DNA of 64,000 nt from assembly GCF_009729415.1 (NCBI RefSeq), contig NZ_MPKW01000030.1, positions 183,203 to 247,202 of the forward strand. The letters are read 5' to 3'. Position numbers and translations under genes: made by a program. This DNA is from Mycolicibacterium sp. CBMA 234 (GTDB lineage: Bacteria; Actinomycetota; Actinomycetes; Mycobacteriales; Mycobacteriaceae). Position 1 is the first letter of the stretch. Every line of letters starts with the position of its first letter. The notes below the pieces were generated by a model that did no database searches, was not told where the DNA came from, and worked only from the letters and a program-made list of their open reading frames with translations. Of this stretch, positions 16,677-25,009 are shown in pieces.

Positions 16677-17111
16677 ATGAGTACAGCGGCAGCCGCGGAA
16701 TCCGCCATAACCGCGCCGCGTTCCCCACAGAAGAGGCGCACCCTGTATCGCGGTGACCCGGGCATGTGGTCCTGGGTGCTACACCGCATCACCGGTGCCA
16801 CCATCTTCTTTTTCTTGCTGGTCCATGTCCTGGATACAGCATTGGTCCGGGTCAGCCCCGAGGCCTACAACGAGGTGATCAACACCTACAAGACGCCGAT
16901 CATCGGGTTCATGGAGATGGGCCTGGTCGCAGCGGTGCTCTACCACGCTCTCAACGGCGTGCGGGTCATTCTGATCGACTTCTGGCAGCAGGGCCCCAAG
17001 TACCAGCGGGTCATGTTGTGGACCATCCTGGCCATCTGGATCGCGGTCGTCGTTGCCGCAGTTGGGGTTGAGGGCATGCACATGGTTGAGCACTATGGGT
17101 GGCTCAAGTGA
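16677..17111 (+). CDS. sdhC: Succinate dehydrogenase cytochrome b subunit
   Basis: 144-residue membrane anchor with three helices. The SdhC signature WSWVLHRITGATIFFFLLVHVLD contains the quinone-site Arg and conserved His residues; a second His is in LYHALNGVRVILID, a usual heme-ligand position. ATG 16677 follows GGAGG closely (gttggaggtcgaa) and is preferred over a long upstream extension from 16635. First gene of sdhCDAB, which corresponds to M. tuberculosis Rv3316-Rv3319. The complex oxidises succinate to fumarate and reduces menaquinone. Confidence 0.93.
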   Translation: MSTAAAAESAITAPRSPQKRRTLYRGDPGMWSWVLHRITGATIFFFLLVHVLDTALVRVSPEAYNEVINTYKTPIIGFMEMGLVAAVLYHALNGVRVILIDFWQQGPKYQRVMLWTILAIWIAVVVAAVGVEGMHMVEHYGWLK

Positions 17112-17590
17112 CCACTCATACCGATTCCGGCGCAGCTGAGGCGCGCCGCGGGGGCCGTCCGGCCCCGGTCATGGAGCGCGAGCACGACCGCCCCGCCGCT
17201 CTCGATCACCCCCGTGCTCCCCGCCGCCCACGTGGCATCCCGTACTTCGAGAAGTACGCCTGGTTGTTCATGCGGTTCTCCGGCGCTGCCCTGGTGCTGC
17301 TGGCCCTCGGTCACCTGTTCATCGGGCTGATCTGGCAGAACGGCGTCTACCGCATCGACTTCAACTACGTCGCGGAGCGCTGGGCCTCGCCGTTCTGGCA
17401 GATCTGGGACATGGCCCTGCTGTGGCTGGCGCTGGTGCACGGCGCCAACGGCATGCGCACCATCATCGGTGACTACGCCCGCAAGAACACCACCAAGTTC
17501 TGGCTGAACTCGATTCTGCTGCTGGCCACCGGATTCACCCTGGTGCTGGGCAGCTACGTGCTCGTCACGTTCGACGCGAACATCAAGTAG
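17108..17590 (+). CDS. sdhD: Succinate dehydrogenase hydrophobic anchor subunit
   Basis: 160 residues: a charged, Pro/Arg-rich N-terminus of about 45 residues followed by three membrane helices (WLFMRFSGAALVLLALGHLF, then WQIWDMALLWLALVHGANG, then SILLLATGFTLVLGSYVLV). The conserved HGANGMR motif is typical of SdhD. GTG 17108 overlaps the sdhC stop as GTGA, suggesting coupling; GTG 17099 is an alternative. It is followed 10 bases later by sdhA. Confidence 0.92.
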   Translation: MTTHTDSGAAEARRGGRPAPVMEREHDRPAALDHPRAPRRPRGIPYFEKYAWLFMRFSGAALVLLALGHLFIGLIWQNGVYRIDFNYVAERWASPFWQIWDMALLWLALVHGANGMRTIIGDYARKNTTKFWLNSILLLATGFTLVLGSYVLVTFDANIK

Positions 17591-17600
17591 GGGAACACAG

Positions 17601-19355
17601 GTGATTCAGGAACATCGCTACGACGTCGTCATCGTCGGTGCCGGTGGCGCAGGTATGCGCGCGGCCGTGGAGTCGGGCCCGCGCGTGCGCACCGCCGTGC
17701 TGACCAAGCTGTACCCGACGCGTTCGCACACCGGTGCCGCGCAGGGCGGTATGTGTGCCGCGCTCGCCAACGTCGAGGACGACAACTGGGAGTGGCACAC
17801 CTTCGACACCGTCAAGGGCGGCGACTACCTCGCCGACCAGGACGCCGTCGAGATCATGTGCAAGGAAGCCATCGACGCGGTGCTGGACCTCGAGAAGATG
17901 GGCATGCCGTTCAACCGGACGCCCGAAGGCCGCATCGACCAGCGTCGCTTCGGCGGCCACACCCGTGACCACGGCAAGGCGCCGGTCCGTCGGGCCTGCT
18001 ACGCCGCGGACCGCACCGGCCACATGATCCTGCAGACGCTGTACCAAAACTGCGTCAAGCACGACGTCCAGTTCTTCAACGAGTTCTACGCGCTCGACGT
18101 GGTCCTCACCGAGACCCCGGGTGGCCCGGTTGCCACCGGCATCATCGCCTACGAACTGGCCACCGGCGACATCCACATCTTCCACGCCAAGGCGATTGTC
18201 TTCGCCACGGGCGGCTCGGGCCGGATGTACAAGACCACCTCCAACGCCCACACCCTCACCGGTGACGGCCTGGGCATCATCTTCCGCAAGGGACTTCCCT
18301 TGGAGGACATGGAGTTCCACCAGTTCCACCCGACAGGCCTGGCCGGCCTGGGCATCCTGATCTCGGAAGCCGTGCGTGGTGAGGGTGGCCGTCTGCTCAA
18401 CGGTGAAGGTGAGCGCTTCATGGAGCGCTACGCCCCCACCATCGTTGACCTGGCGCCCCGCGACATCGTCGCCCGCTCGATGGTGCTCGAGGTGCTCGAG
18501 GGCCGCGGCGCCGGCCCGCACAAGGACTACGTCTACATCGACGTGCGTCACCTCGGTGCGGAGGTGCTGGAAGCCAAGCTGCCGGACATCACCGAGTTCG
18601 CCCGCACCTACCTGGGCGTCGACCCCGTCACCGAACTGGTGCCGGTGTACCCGACCTGCCACTACGTCATGGGCGGTATCCCGACCACGATCAACGGCCA
18701 GGTCCTGCGCGACAACGTCAACGTGGTTCCGGGTCTGTACGCCGCCGGTGAATGTGCCTGCGTGTCGGTGCACGGCGCCAACCGCCTTGGCACCAACTCG
18801 CTGCTGGACATCAACGTGTTCGGCCGCCGGGCCGGCATCGCGGCTGCCGAGTACGCGCAGAACCACAACTACGTCGACCTGCCGGACAACCCGGCCGACA
18901 TGGTCGTGGGTTGGGTCGGCGACGTCCTGTCCGACCACGGCAACGAGCGCGTCGCCGACATCCGCACCGCGCTGCAGCAGTCGATGGACAACAACGCCGC
19001 GGTGTTCCGTACCGAGGAGACCCTCAAGCAGGCGCTGACGGACATCCACGCGCTGAAGGAGCGGTACAGCCGAATCACGGTGCACGACAAGGGCAAGCGC
19101 TACAACAGCGACCTGCTCGAGGCCATCGAGCTGGGCTTCCTGCTCGAGCTGGCCGAGGTCACCGTCGTCGGTGCGCTGAACCGCAAGGAGTCGCGTGGCG
19201 GCCACGCCCGCGAGGACTACCCGGACCGCGACGACACCAACTACATGCGCCACACCATGGCCTACAAGCAGGGCTCTGAACTGCTGTCCGATATCCGGCT
19301 GGACTACAAGCCCGTCGTCCAGACTCGGTACGAGCCGATGGAACGGAAGTACTGA
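17601..19355 (+). CDS. sdhA: Succinate dehydrogenase flavoprotein subunit
   Basis: 584 residues, the FAD-binding catalytic subunit. Rossmann motif VVIVGAGGAGMRAA at the N-terminus; covalent FAD His43 in TRSHTGAAQGG; substrate and proton-relay motifs FHPTGLAGLGILISEAVRGEG (split here) and the Arg in SRGGHAREDYPDRDD. ASGAANRLGTNS-type region reads HGANRLGTNSLLD. GTG start at 17601. The stop is one base before the sdhB start. Family assignment is firm. Confidence 0.97.
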   Translation: MIQEHRYDVVIVGAGGAGMRAAVESGPRVRTAVLTKLYPTRSHTGAAQGGMCAALANVEDDNWEWHTFDTVKGGDYLADQDAVEIMCKEAIDAVLDLEKMGMPFNRTPEGRIDQRRFGGHTRDHGKAPVRRACYAADRTGHMILQTLYQNCVKHDVQFFNEFYALDVVLTETPGGPVATGIIAYELATGDIHIFHAKAIVFATGGSGRMYKTTSNAHTLTGDGLGIIFRKGLPLEDMEFHQFHPTGLAGLGILISEAVRGEGGRLLNGEGERFMERYAPTIVDLAPRDIVARSMVLEVLEGRGAGPHKDYVYIDVRHLGAEVLEAKLPDITEFARTYLGVDPVTELVPVYPTCHYVMGGIPTTINGQVLRDNVNVVPGLYAAGECACVSVHGANRLGTNSLLDINVFGRRAGIAAAEYAQNHNYVDLPDNPADMVVGWVGDVLSDHGNERVADIRTALQQSMDNNAAVFRTEETLKQALTDIHALKERYSRITVHDKGKRYNSDLLEAIELGFLLELAEVTVVGALNRKESRGGHAREDYPDRDDTNYMRHTMAYKQGSELLSDIRLDYKPVVQTRYEPMERKY

Positions 19356-19356
19356 C

Positions 19357-20139
19357 ATGACTGCTGTTCTGGACAAGCCCGAAGCCGGCGACCAGGCCCT
19401 GCCGCCGGTGCCGGACGGCGCCGTCATGGTCACGCTGAAGATCGCCCGGTTCAACCCGGAGAACCCGGACGCTGCCGGCTTCCAGAGCTTCCGCGTGCCC
19501 TGCCTCCCCAGCGACCGGTTGCTCAACCTGCTGCTGTACGTGAAGGGCTACCTGGACGGCACCCTGACGTTCCGTCGCTCCTGCGCGCACGGCGTGTGTG
19601 GCTCGGACGCCATGCGGATCAACGGCGTCAACCGCCTGGCCTGCAAGGTCCTCATGCGCGACCTGCTGCCGAAGAAGGCCGGCAAGGACCTGACCATCAC
19701 CATCGAGCCCATCCGCGGCCTGCCCGTGGAGAAGGACCTCGTGGTGGACATGGAGCCGTTCTTCGACGCGTTCCGCGCCGTGAAGCCGTTCCTCATCACG
19801 TCGGGCAACCCCCCGACTCGTGAGCGCATCCAGTCGCAGACCGACCGCGCCCGCTTCGACGACACCACCAAGTGCATCCTGTGCGCCTGCTGCACCACGT
19901 CGTGCCCGGTGTACTGGAGCGAGGGCTCGTACTTCGGCCCCGCCGCGATCGTCAACGCGCACCGGTTCATCTTCGACTCGCGCGACGAGGCGGCCGCCGA
20001 GCGGCTCGACATCCTCAACGAGGTCGACGGTGTGTGGCGCTGCCGCACCACCTTCAACTGCACCGAGGCCTGCCCCCGCGGCATCCAGGTGACCAAGGCG
20101 ATCCAGGAAGTCAAGCGCGCCTTGATGTTTGCCCGCTAG
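19357..20139 (+). CDS. sdhB: Succinate dehydrogenase iron-sulfur subunit
   Basis: 260 residues from ATG 19357. The [2Fe-2S] ligands are in SCAHGVCGSDAMRING and the later Cys in RLACKVL; the [4Fe-4S] and [3Fe-4S] ligands are in CILCACCTTSCPVYW and TFNCTEACPRGI. Transfers electrons from SdhA FADH2 to the membrane quinone site. Last gene of the sdhCDAB operon; a strong hairpin (20156-20208) follows. Confidence 0.96.
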   Translation: MTAVLDKPEAGDQALPPVPDGAVMVTLKIARFNPENPDAAGFQSFRVPCLPSDRLLNLLLYVKGYLDGTLTFRRSCAHGVCGSDAMRINGVNRLACKVLMRDLLPKKAGKDLTITIEPIRGLPVEKDLVVDMEPFFDAFRAVKPFLITSGNPPTRERIQSQTDRARFDDTTKCILCACCTTSCPVYWSEGSYFGPAAIVNAHRFIFDSRDEAAAERLDILNEVDGVWRCRTTFNCTEACPRGIQVTKAIQEVKRALMFAR

Positions 20140-20155
20140 GGCCTTTCGCACGCCG

Positions 20156-20208
20156 AACGTGAAGAAGATCGCGAGAATTCACCAAATTCTCGCGATCTTC
20201 TTCACGTT
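20156..20208. terminator. Perfect 23-bp inverted repeat after sdhB (palindrome H1)
   Basis: Arms 20156-20178 and 20186-20208 are perfectly complementary, with the 7-base loop tcaccaa. The left arm starts aacgtgaagaagatcgcgag. It lies between convergent sdhB and the DUF559-type gene, whose stop codon TGA (20202-20204) is inside the right arm. There is no long T-run, but it should work as a terminator in both directions. Related to the palindromes at 21111, 48365 and probably 61942. Confidence 0.85.
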
Positions 20209-21065
20209 GGGCAGCCGGCAGCAGCCAACGCTGCCCAGACGCGCTCGATAACAATGCGCGGGCGGTAGTCCAGCAAGTTCGCACCGACCCGCACCATCCG
20301 CCAACCGAGATTCCGGTATTCGACGTCCTGATCGATATCGCGGGTGCGCTGGCGTGGGTCCCCCCAGTGCTGGATGCCGTCGTACTGGACACCCACCTTC
20401 CATCGGCACCAGCCCATGTCGATACGCCCGACAAACTCCCCGTACACGCCGAACACTTCGATCTGGGTATCGGTAGGTCGTATGCCGGCATCAGTCAGCA
20501 ATAGCCGAGTCCGGGTCTCCTGTGGCGATTCGGCGCCGTCATCGGCCAATTCGACCACCCGCCGCAATTGGACCAGGCCTCGCGCGCCCCGATGCCGCTC
20601 GATGAGTGCTTGTACCTCAACAAGTTTCCAGTCACACGCCTGCAGCAGGGCATCGACGCGAATGACTGCCGAGGCGATCCCGGGCTGGCGGCCCAGGTCG
20701 AATGCCGTCCTCGCCGGTGTTGTTGCCCTGATCCCGCGGACAGTGCAGATTTCGTCATCACTGAGCTCGTCGCTGTGTAGTAGCACGCCGGACGTCTTGT
20801 GCCTACTGGGCTGGTTGATCTCTGCTGGCTCATCGGCGCCGATCCACTTCGATCCATGCAGGGCGGCAGCCGACAACCCCGCGGCAACACCGCGCCGACC
20901 CGACCACAGCCACGCCGCGACGGCCTTGTCGACGGGAGTCATGGCAGCACCCCGCGGGATGTATACGTCCCGGTGGACCATGTCATATCCGGTGTCCAGC
21001 TGATACCGATTGACCAGTCCTGCTGCCAACGCCTCCGAGCCCAGGAAGGGCCAATCCCCCAACAT
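20202..21065 (-). CDS. DUF559/AbiEi-like protein with restriction-endonuclease-fold C-terminus
   Basis: 287 residues from ATG 21065 (MLGDWPFLGSEALAAG). The N-terminal two-thirds resembles the AbiEi-like, mycobacterial family (YIPRGAAMTP, GLSAAALHG, TTPARTAFDLGR). The C-terminal 110 residues have the Vsr/DUF559 nuclease-like layout: Glu in SPQETRTRLLLTDAG, Asp in GRIDMGW, then VGVQYDGIQHW and a final NLGWRMVRVG. Most relatives I know have EYDG where this one has QYDG, so catalysis may be changed. Many mycobacteria carry several such genes; their role is unknown. The gene is bracketed by two related palindromes (20156-20208 and 21111-21163) and its last codons are part of the first. Confidence 0.75.
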   Translation of the reverse strand: MLGDWPFLGSEALAAGLVNRYQLDTGYDMVHRDVYIPRGAAMTPVDKAVAAWLWSGRRGVAAGLSAAALHGSKWIGADEPAEINQPSRHKTSGVLLHSDELSDDEICTVRGIRATTPARTAFDLGRQPGIASAVIRVDALLQACDWKLVEVQALIERHRGARGLVQLRRVVELADDGAESPQETRTRLLLTDAGIRPTDTQIEVFGVYGEFVGRIDMGWCRWKVGVQYDGIQHWGDPRQRTRDIDQDVEYRNLGWRMVRVGANLLDYRPRIVIERVWAALAAAGCPT

Positions 21066-21110
21066 GCCAATTAGACGCCGGCGCTGCGCGCTTGGTTCCC
21101 ACTGCCGTCC

Positions 21111-21163
21111 AACGTGAGGTAGATCGTGAAGATCTGGCGAGATCTCACGATCTACTTCACGTT
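21111..21163. repeat. Imperfect inverted repeat upstream of the DUF559 gene (palindrome H2)
   Basis: Left arm 21111-21135 begins aacgtgaggtagatcgtgaa; right arm 21140-21163 ends tacttcacgtt. Pairing is complete except for one G-T wobble and one single-base bulge, with a 4-base loop. It lies between two divergent starts (21065 minus, 21220 plus), so it is not an ordinary terminator. Its ends (aacgtga and tcacgtt) are identical to those of H1. Confidence 0.75.
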
Positions 21164-21183
21164 CGGCAGGGAAATTTTGGGTA

Positions 21184-21210
21184 TTTACTGGGACCGTCGT
21201 TCCCGGTAAA
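21184..21210. promoter_or_regulatory. Inverted repeat in the AurF-type gene promoter
   Basis: tttactggga (21184-21193) and tcccggtaaa (21201-21210) pair at 9 of 10 positions across 7 bases, ending 9 bases before the ATG. This position suits a repressor operator; the TetR gene at 23603 is the nearest candidate regulator. Confidence 0.5.
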
Positions 21211-21219
21211 TTGCTCTTC

Positions 21220-22197
21220 ATGACTCAGGCAGTGGAGCCCAGTTACCAGAACTTGCTGGATGTGTTGTCGGAAGGCTCGGTGCGACGCCGGTTCGACCCA
21301 TACCTGGACATCGCGTGGGACTCGCCGGATATGGCGATCGACCTGCACGATCCGCGCTGGGTCCTCTCCCCCGCCATCGACCCGCTGGGCGCCACGAGGT
21401 GGTACCAGAGCCAGCCGCTGGAGCGGCAGATCGAGATCGGCCGGTGGCGGACCCTCAACACCGTCAAGGTGGGTGCGGCGTTCGAGAGCATCCTCATCCG
21501 CGGACTGATGGCGTTCATCATGAAGCTGCCCAACAACTCCCCCGAGTTCCGGTACGCGCTGCACGAGATGACCGAAGAGTGCAATCACATCCAGATGTTC
21601 CAGGAGCTGGTCAACCGCTCCGGGACCGATGTACCGGGCATGCGGAAGCTGTTCTTCCGGTTGTCGCCATACATCGGGCTGGTCGGCCAGTATTCGCCGA
21701 CGGCGTTCATGGCCGGCATCCTCGCGGGTGAAGAGCCCATCGATCACTTCCAGAAGGGCATGATCCGCGACGGCGCCAACCTGCCGCCAGCAGTGTTGCG
21801 CACCATGCAGATCCACATCGCCGAAGAGGCCCGGCACATCTCGTGGGCCAACGAGTTCCTCAAGACCCACATGCCCGAACGGTCGTGGCGGTTCAAAGCC
21901 TTTGCGACCGTGGCGTTCCCGCTCACGCTGCGTTGGCTGGCACACGAGATCATGGGGTCCCCGAAGTCGTTCGGCAAGCAGTTCGACATCCCGGAAGACG
22001 TGATGCGGCAAGCGTTTTGGCGCAGCCCACAGTCGCGGAAGATCATGGCGAGCTTCTTCGACGAAACCCGCGCTCTCGCCGAGGAAATCGGGTTGATGAA
22101 CCGCGTCGGCCGCTGGATGTGGAAGCGCTGCGGCATCGCCGGTGAGGCAGCCCGCTACCGCAGCGCCCCCAACCGCGAGGCACAGCTGATTCCCTGA
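21220..22197 (+). CDS. AurF-type non-heme diiron oxygenase
   Basis: 325 residues from ATG 21220 (MTQAVEPSYQNLLDVL). The ferritin-like diiron fold is shown by two ExxH-type motifs, EMTEECNHIQMFQE and IAEEARHISWANEF, with an earlier Glu in VKVGAAFESILI. AurF oxidises aryl amines to nitro compounds; mycobacterial members are mostly uncharacterised N- or C-oxygenases. The stop TGA shares bases with the next ATG (TGATG), so the enzyme is translated with its likely electron donor, the ferredoxin-flavoprotein reductase. No signal peptide. Confidence 0.85.
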   Translation: MTQAVEPSYQNLLDVLSEGSVRRRFDPYLDIAWDSPDMAIDLHDPRWVLSPAIDPLGATRWYQSQPLERQIEIGRWRTLNTVKVGAAFESILIRGLMAFIMKLPNNSPEFRYALHEMTEECNHIQMFQELVNRSGTDVPGMRKLFFRLSPYIGLVGQYSPTAFMAGILAGEEPIDHFQKGMIRDGANLPPAVLRTMQIHIAEEARHISWANEFLKTHMPERSWRFKAFATVAFPLTLRWLAHEIMGSPKSFGKQFDIPEDVMRQAFWRSPQSRKIMASFFDETRALAEEIGLMNRVGRWMWKRCGIAGEAARYRSAPNREAQLIP

Positions 22198-23627
22198 TGC
22201 CCCACGTCATCACGCAGTCCTGCTGCAGCGACGCGTCCTGCGTGTACGCCTGCCCGGTCAACTGCATTCACCCCACGCCCGACGAGCCCGACTTCCACAC
22301 CGCCGAGATGCTCTACATCGACCCGGTGGAGTGCGTCGACTGCGGCGCGTGCGTGACGGCCTGTCCGGTCGACGCCATCAAGCACGACGGTTCGCTCAAC
22401 CCAGCCGAGCGCATCTTCCTCGAGCTCAACGCCGATTTCTACACCGAGCCCCGGCCTCGGCCGCTGCTCGCGCCGGTGGTGCCGCCCCTTCAGGTACGCG
22501 CGCCCGGGGCACTGCGGGTCGCCATCGTCGGCTCCGGGCCGGCCGCCATGTACGCCGCCGATGAAGTGCTGACCATCCCGGCAGCGCGGGTCCGGATGTA
22601 CGAGCGGCTGCCTCAGCCGGGCGGGCTAGCGCGCTTCGGCGTGGCGCCTGATCACCAGCGCACGCGGGCGGTGTCGGGCCAGTTCGACGCGATCCGGGCG
22701 AACCCGCGACTGGAGCTGGTGACCGGAGTTGAGGTCGGCGCCGACATCACGCACCAGCAGCTGCTCGCCGAGCATGACGCCGTCATCTACGCGGTCGGTG
22801 CGTCCGCGGACCGTCCGCTCGACGTGCCCGGCGCCGAGCTGCCGGGCGTCACCTCGGCCACCACGTTCGTAGCTTGGTACAACGGCCATCCGGACTTCGC
22901 CGACTGCACCTTCGACCTCTCGCAGCCGCGCGCCGTCGTCATCGGCAATGGCAACGTCGCGCTCGACGTCGCCCGAATCCTGACCACCGATCTTGATCGA
23001 CTGGCCGCCACCGACATCGCACCGTACGCCTTGAAAGCATTGCAGCAGAGCAAGATTGACGAAGTCATCGTGGCCGGGCGACGCGGGCTCGCGCAGTCGG
23101 CGTTCACCGTGCCGGAGCTGGTTGGCGTGACCGCGATGCCCGACGTCGACGTCGTCATCTCCGAATCGGATCTAAAATCGCTGCCGGACACCGACCCCCG
23201 CGCCCGCATCCTGCGTGACCTGCCGCGGCGGCCTGGCAACCGCCGGATCGTGTTGGAGTACTTGCAGTCCCCCACCGCGATCGTCGGCGAATCTGCCGTC
23301 AGCAGTGTCGAATTCGCGCGCAATGAACTGGTGGCCGCGGCGAACGGCGAGGTCCGGGTCAAGCCCACCGGCGAGTTGCGCACCGTCGCAACCGGATTGG
23401 TGCTGACGTCCATCGGATACCGGGGCCGGCCGGTGGCCGACCTGCCGTTCGACGACGTCGATGGCACCGTCCCCCACACGGCGGGCCGGGTCGACGGCAT
23501 CCGGGCGACGTACGTGGCCGGCTGGATCAAACGGGGTCCGACGGGGTTCATCGGCACCAACAAATCCTGTGCGCAGGAGACCGTGCGCAGCTTGGTGGCT
23601 GACTACAACTCGGGGCTATTGGCCTGA
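22197..23627 (+). CDS. fprB: FprB-type ferredoxin/ferredoxin-NADP reductase fusion
   Basis: 476 residues. Residues 1-80 are a 7Fe-type ferredoxin with CCSDASCVYACPVNCIHP and CVDCGACVTACPVDAI. The rest is an adrenodoxin-reductase-like flavoprotein: FAD motif AIVGSGPAAMYAADE, substrate loop RFGVAPDHQRTR, NADP motif VIGNGNVALDVARIL and C-terminal AGWIKRGPTGFIGTNK. It shuttles electrons from NAD(P)H to oxygenases. Translational overlap with the AurF-type gene implies a dedicated redox partner. Its 3' end overlaps the TetR gene by 25 bases in the convergent direction. Confidence 0.9.
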   Translation: MPHVITQSCCSDASCVYACPVNCIHPTPDEPDFHTAEMLYIDPVECVDCGACVTACPVDAIKHDGSLNPAERIFLELNADFYTEPRPRPLLAPVVPPLQVRAPGALRVAIVGSGPAAMYAADEVLTIPAARVRMYERLPQPGGLARFGVAPDHQRTRAVSGQFDAIRANPRLELVTGVEVGADITHQQLLAEHDAVIYAVGASADRPLDVPGAELPGVTSATTFVAWYNGHPDFADCTFDLSQPRAVVIGNGNVALDVARILTTDLDRLAATDIAPYALKALQQSKIDEVIVAGRRGLAQSAFTVPELVGVTAMPDVDVVISESDLKSLPDTDPRARILRDLPRRPGNRRIVLEYLQSPTAIVGESAVSSVEFARNELVAAANGEVRVKPTGELRTVATGLVLTSIGYRGRPVADLPFDDVDGTVPHTAGRVDGIRATYVAGWIKRGPTGFIGTNKSCAQETVRSLVADYNSGLLA

Positions 23628-24355
23628 TTCGCCAACGCGGCAACCACCGCGACCAGCGGCTCGTCCCGGCTGACCTCGAATCCGATGGCCCGCGCGGCGC
23701 CGTCGATGACGTACCAGGTGAAGTCGGTCAGGTGCGCCACCATCGCGTCGCGATCATGCGTCGGCGCCGGGCTGCGCACCCACGCGAACAGCGTCTCCTC
23801 CACCATGGTCACGATGGCCAGCGGAACCAGCTTGAACGCGCTGTCTTCGACACCGATCGCCAGCGTGATGGCCGCGATGATGCCGTCCGCCCGCTCGATC
23901 ATGCGCAGTTTCAGCTCGCCCACCGCGTCCAGCGTCTGGTCCCCCTCGAACGACGGTCCGCTGCGCGCGAATTCGTTCAGCCGCGGGTGGTCGATCATCC
24001 AGTCCGCGACCGACTCAATGGTCCGCGTCAGGATCTCCCGCAGGGAGCCGTCGCTGATATCGAGTTTGGTGGCCAGAACGGCACCGAAGTCATCGATCAG
24101 ATAGGACCGCACCCGGCGCTCGAGTTCCTCCTTGCCGGAGGTCTGCCGGTAGATCACCGACTTGGCGACGCCCGCACGCTTGGCGATGGCCGCGACGGAG
24201 ATGTCCGCGCCGGACGGGCTCTCCTCCAGCAGCTCGATCATGGCCAGCAGAATCTGGGACCGGCGCTCGGCATTGTGCTGTTCCCAGCGCGCCTCGTAGC
24301 CGCTCACCGGCGGGTTCGCGGCCACAGACATGGGGTCTACGGTAGCCGCTGACAT
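23603..24355 (-). CDS. TetR-family transcriptional regulator
   Basis: 250 residues. N-terminal helix-turn-helix ISVAAIAKRAGVAKSVIYRQTSGKEEL near residues 55-80, preceded by an extended tail. The C-terminal ligand-binding domain is helical. ATG 24355 is used; ATG 24331 (MSVAANPP) is also possible. It converges on the AurF-fprB unit and diverges from the CMD-family gene with 51 bases between starts, so it may control either. The inducer is unknown. Confidence 0.88.
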   Translation of the reverse strand: MSAATVDPMSVAANPPVSGYEARWEQHNAERRSQILLAMIELLEESPSGADISVAAIAKRAGVAKSVIYRQTSGKEELERRVRSYLIDDFGAVLATKLDISDGSLREILTRTIESVADWMIDHPRLNEFARSGPSFEGDQTLDAVGELKLRMIERADGIIAAITLAIGVEDSAFKLVPLAIVTMVEETLFAWVRSPAPTHDRDAMVAHLTDFTWYVIDGAARAIGFEVSRDEPLVAVVAALANQANSPEL

Positions 24356-24406
24356 CTTGTTCGCCGTGCACCGTCACACATCGCCACGCTGTCTCGTCCA
24401 ACAGAT

Positions 24407-24982
24407 ATGACGACAACACCACGCATCGCTCCCCTGCCCCCGCAGCGCGCGAACCTGCTGACCCGGCTCATGTACCGCTACGCCAAGCGCGAATTCGGCG
24501 AGGTGCCCGAGCCGTTCACCGTCGCGGCGCACCACACCCGGCTGCTGGTCGCCAACGCCGTCCACGAGGGGCTGCTGCAGAGCGGCTCCAAGAAGCTGCC
24601 GGCGACGGTGCGCGACCTGGCAGTGTTCTGGACCGCACGGACCGTGGGCTGCTCCTGGTGCGTCGACTTCGGCACCATGCTGATGCGCCTGGAGAGCCTG
24701 GACACCGAGCGGCTCAAGCACATCGATGACTACGCCACGTCGCCTCTGTTCACCGACGACGAGCGCGCCGCGATCGCCTACGCCAACGCGATGACCACCG
24801 ATCCGCACACCGTGACCGACGAACAGGTCGACGACCTCAAGCGCCGGTTCGGCGACGCCGGGGTCATCGAGCTGACCTACCAGATCGGTGTGGAGAACAT
24901 GCGGTCCCGGATGTACGCCGCGCTCGGCATCACCGAGCAGGGCTTCAGCTCAGGCGACGCGTGCCGGGTCCCGTGGGCCTGA
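24407..24982 (+). CDS. Carboxymuconolactone decarboxylase (AhpD-like) family protein
   Basis: 191 residues. The AhpD/CMD core has the redox pair in WTARTVGCSWCVDFGTML (CxxC-type CSWC) with a downstream helical EltyqIgvenMrsRmyaaLG-type end. AhpD proteins reduce peroxiredoxins via lipoyl partners; other CMD proteins act on aromatic lactones. No signal peptide. ATG 24407 has no clear ribosome site, so translation may be leaderless. Divergent from the TetR gene. Confidence 0.85.
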   Translation: MTTTPRIAPLPPQRANLLTRLMYRYAKREFGEVPEPFTVAAHHTRLLVANAVHEGLLQSGSKKLPATVRDLAVFWTARTVGCSWCVDFGTMLMRLESLDTERLKHIDDYATSPLFTDDERAAIAYANAMTTDPHTVTDEQVDDLKRRFGDAGVIELTYQIGVENMRSRMYAALGITEQGFSSGDACRVPWA

Positions 24983-25009
24983 CGTTTCGGGCGCGGCGGC
25001 CGCGGCCTG

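Noticed and set aside
17583..19526. 647-residue antisense frame over sdhA
   Set aside because: Shadow of a very well supported gene; composition (His, Val, Arg, Gln rich) is typical of high-GC antisense frames.
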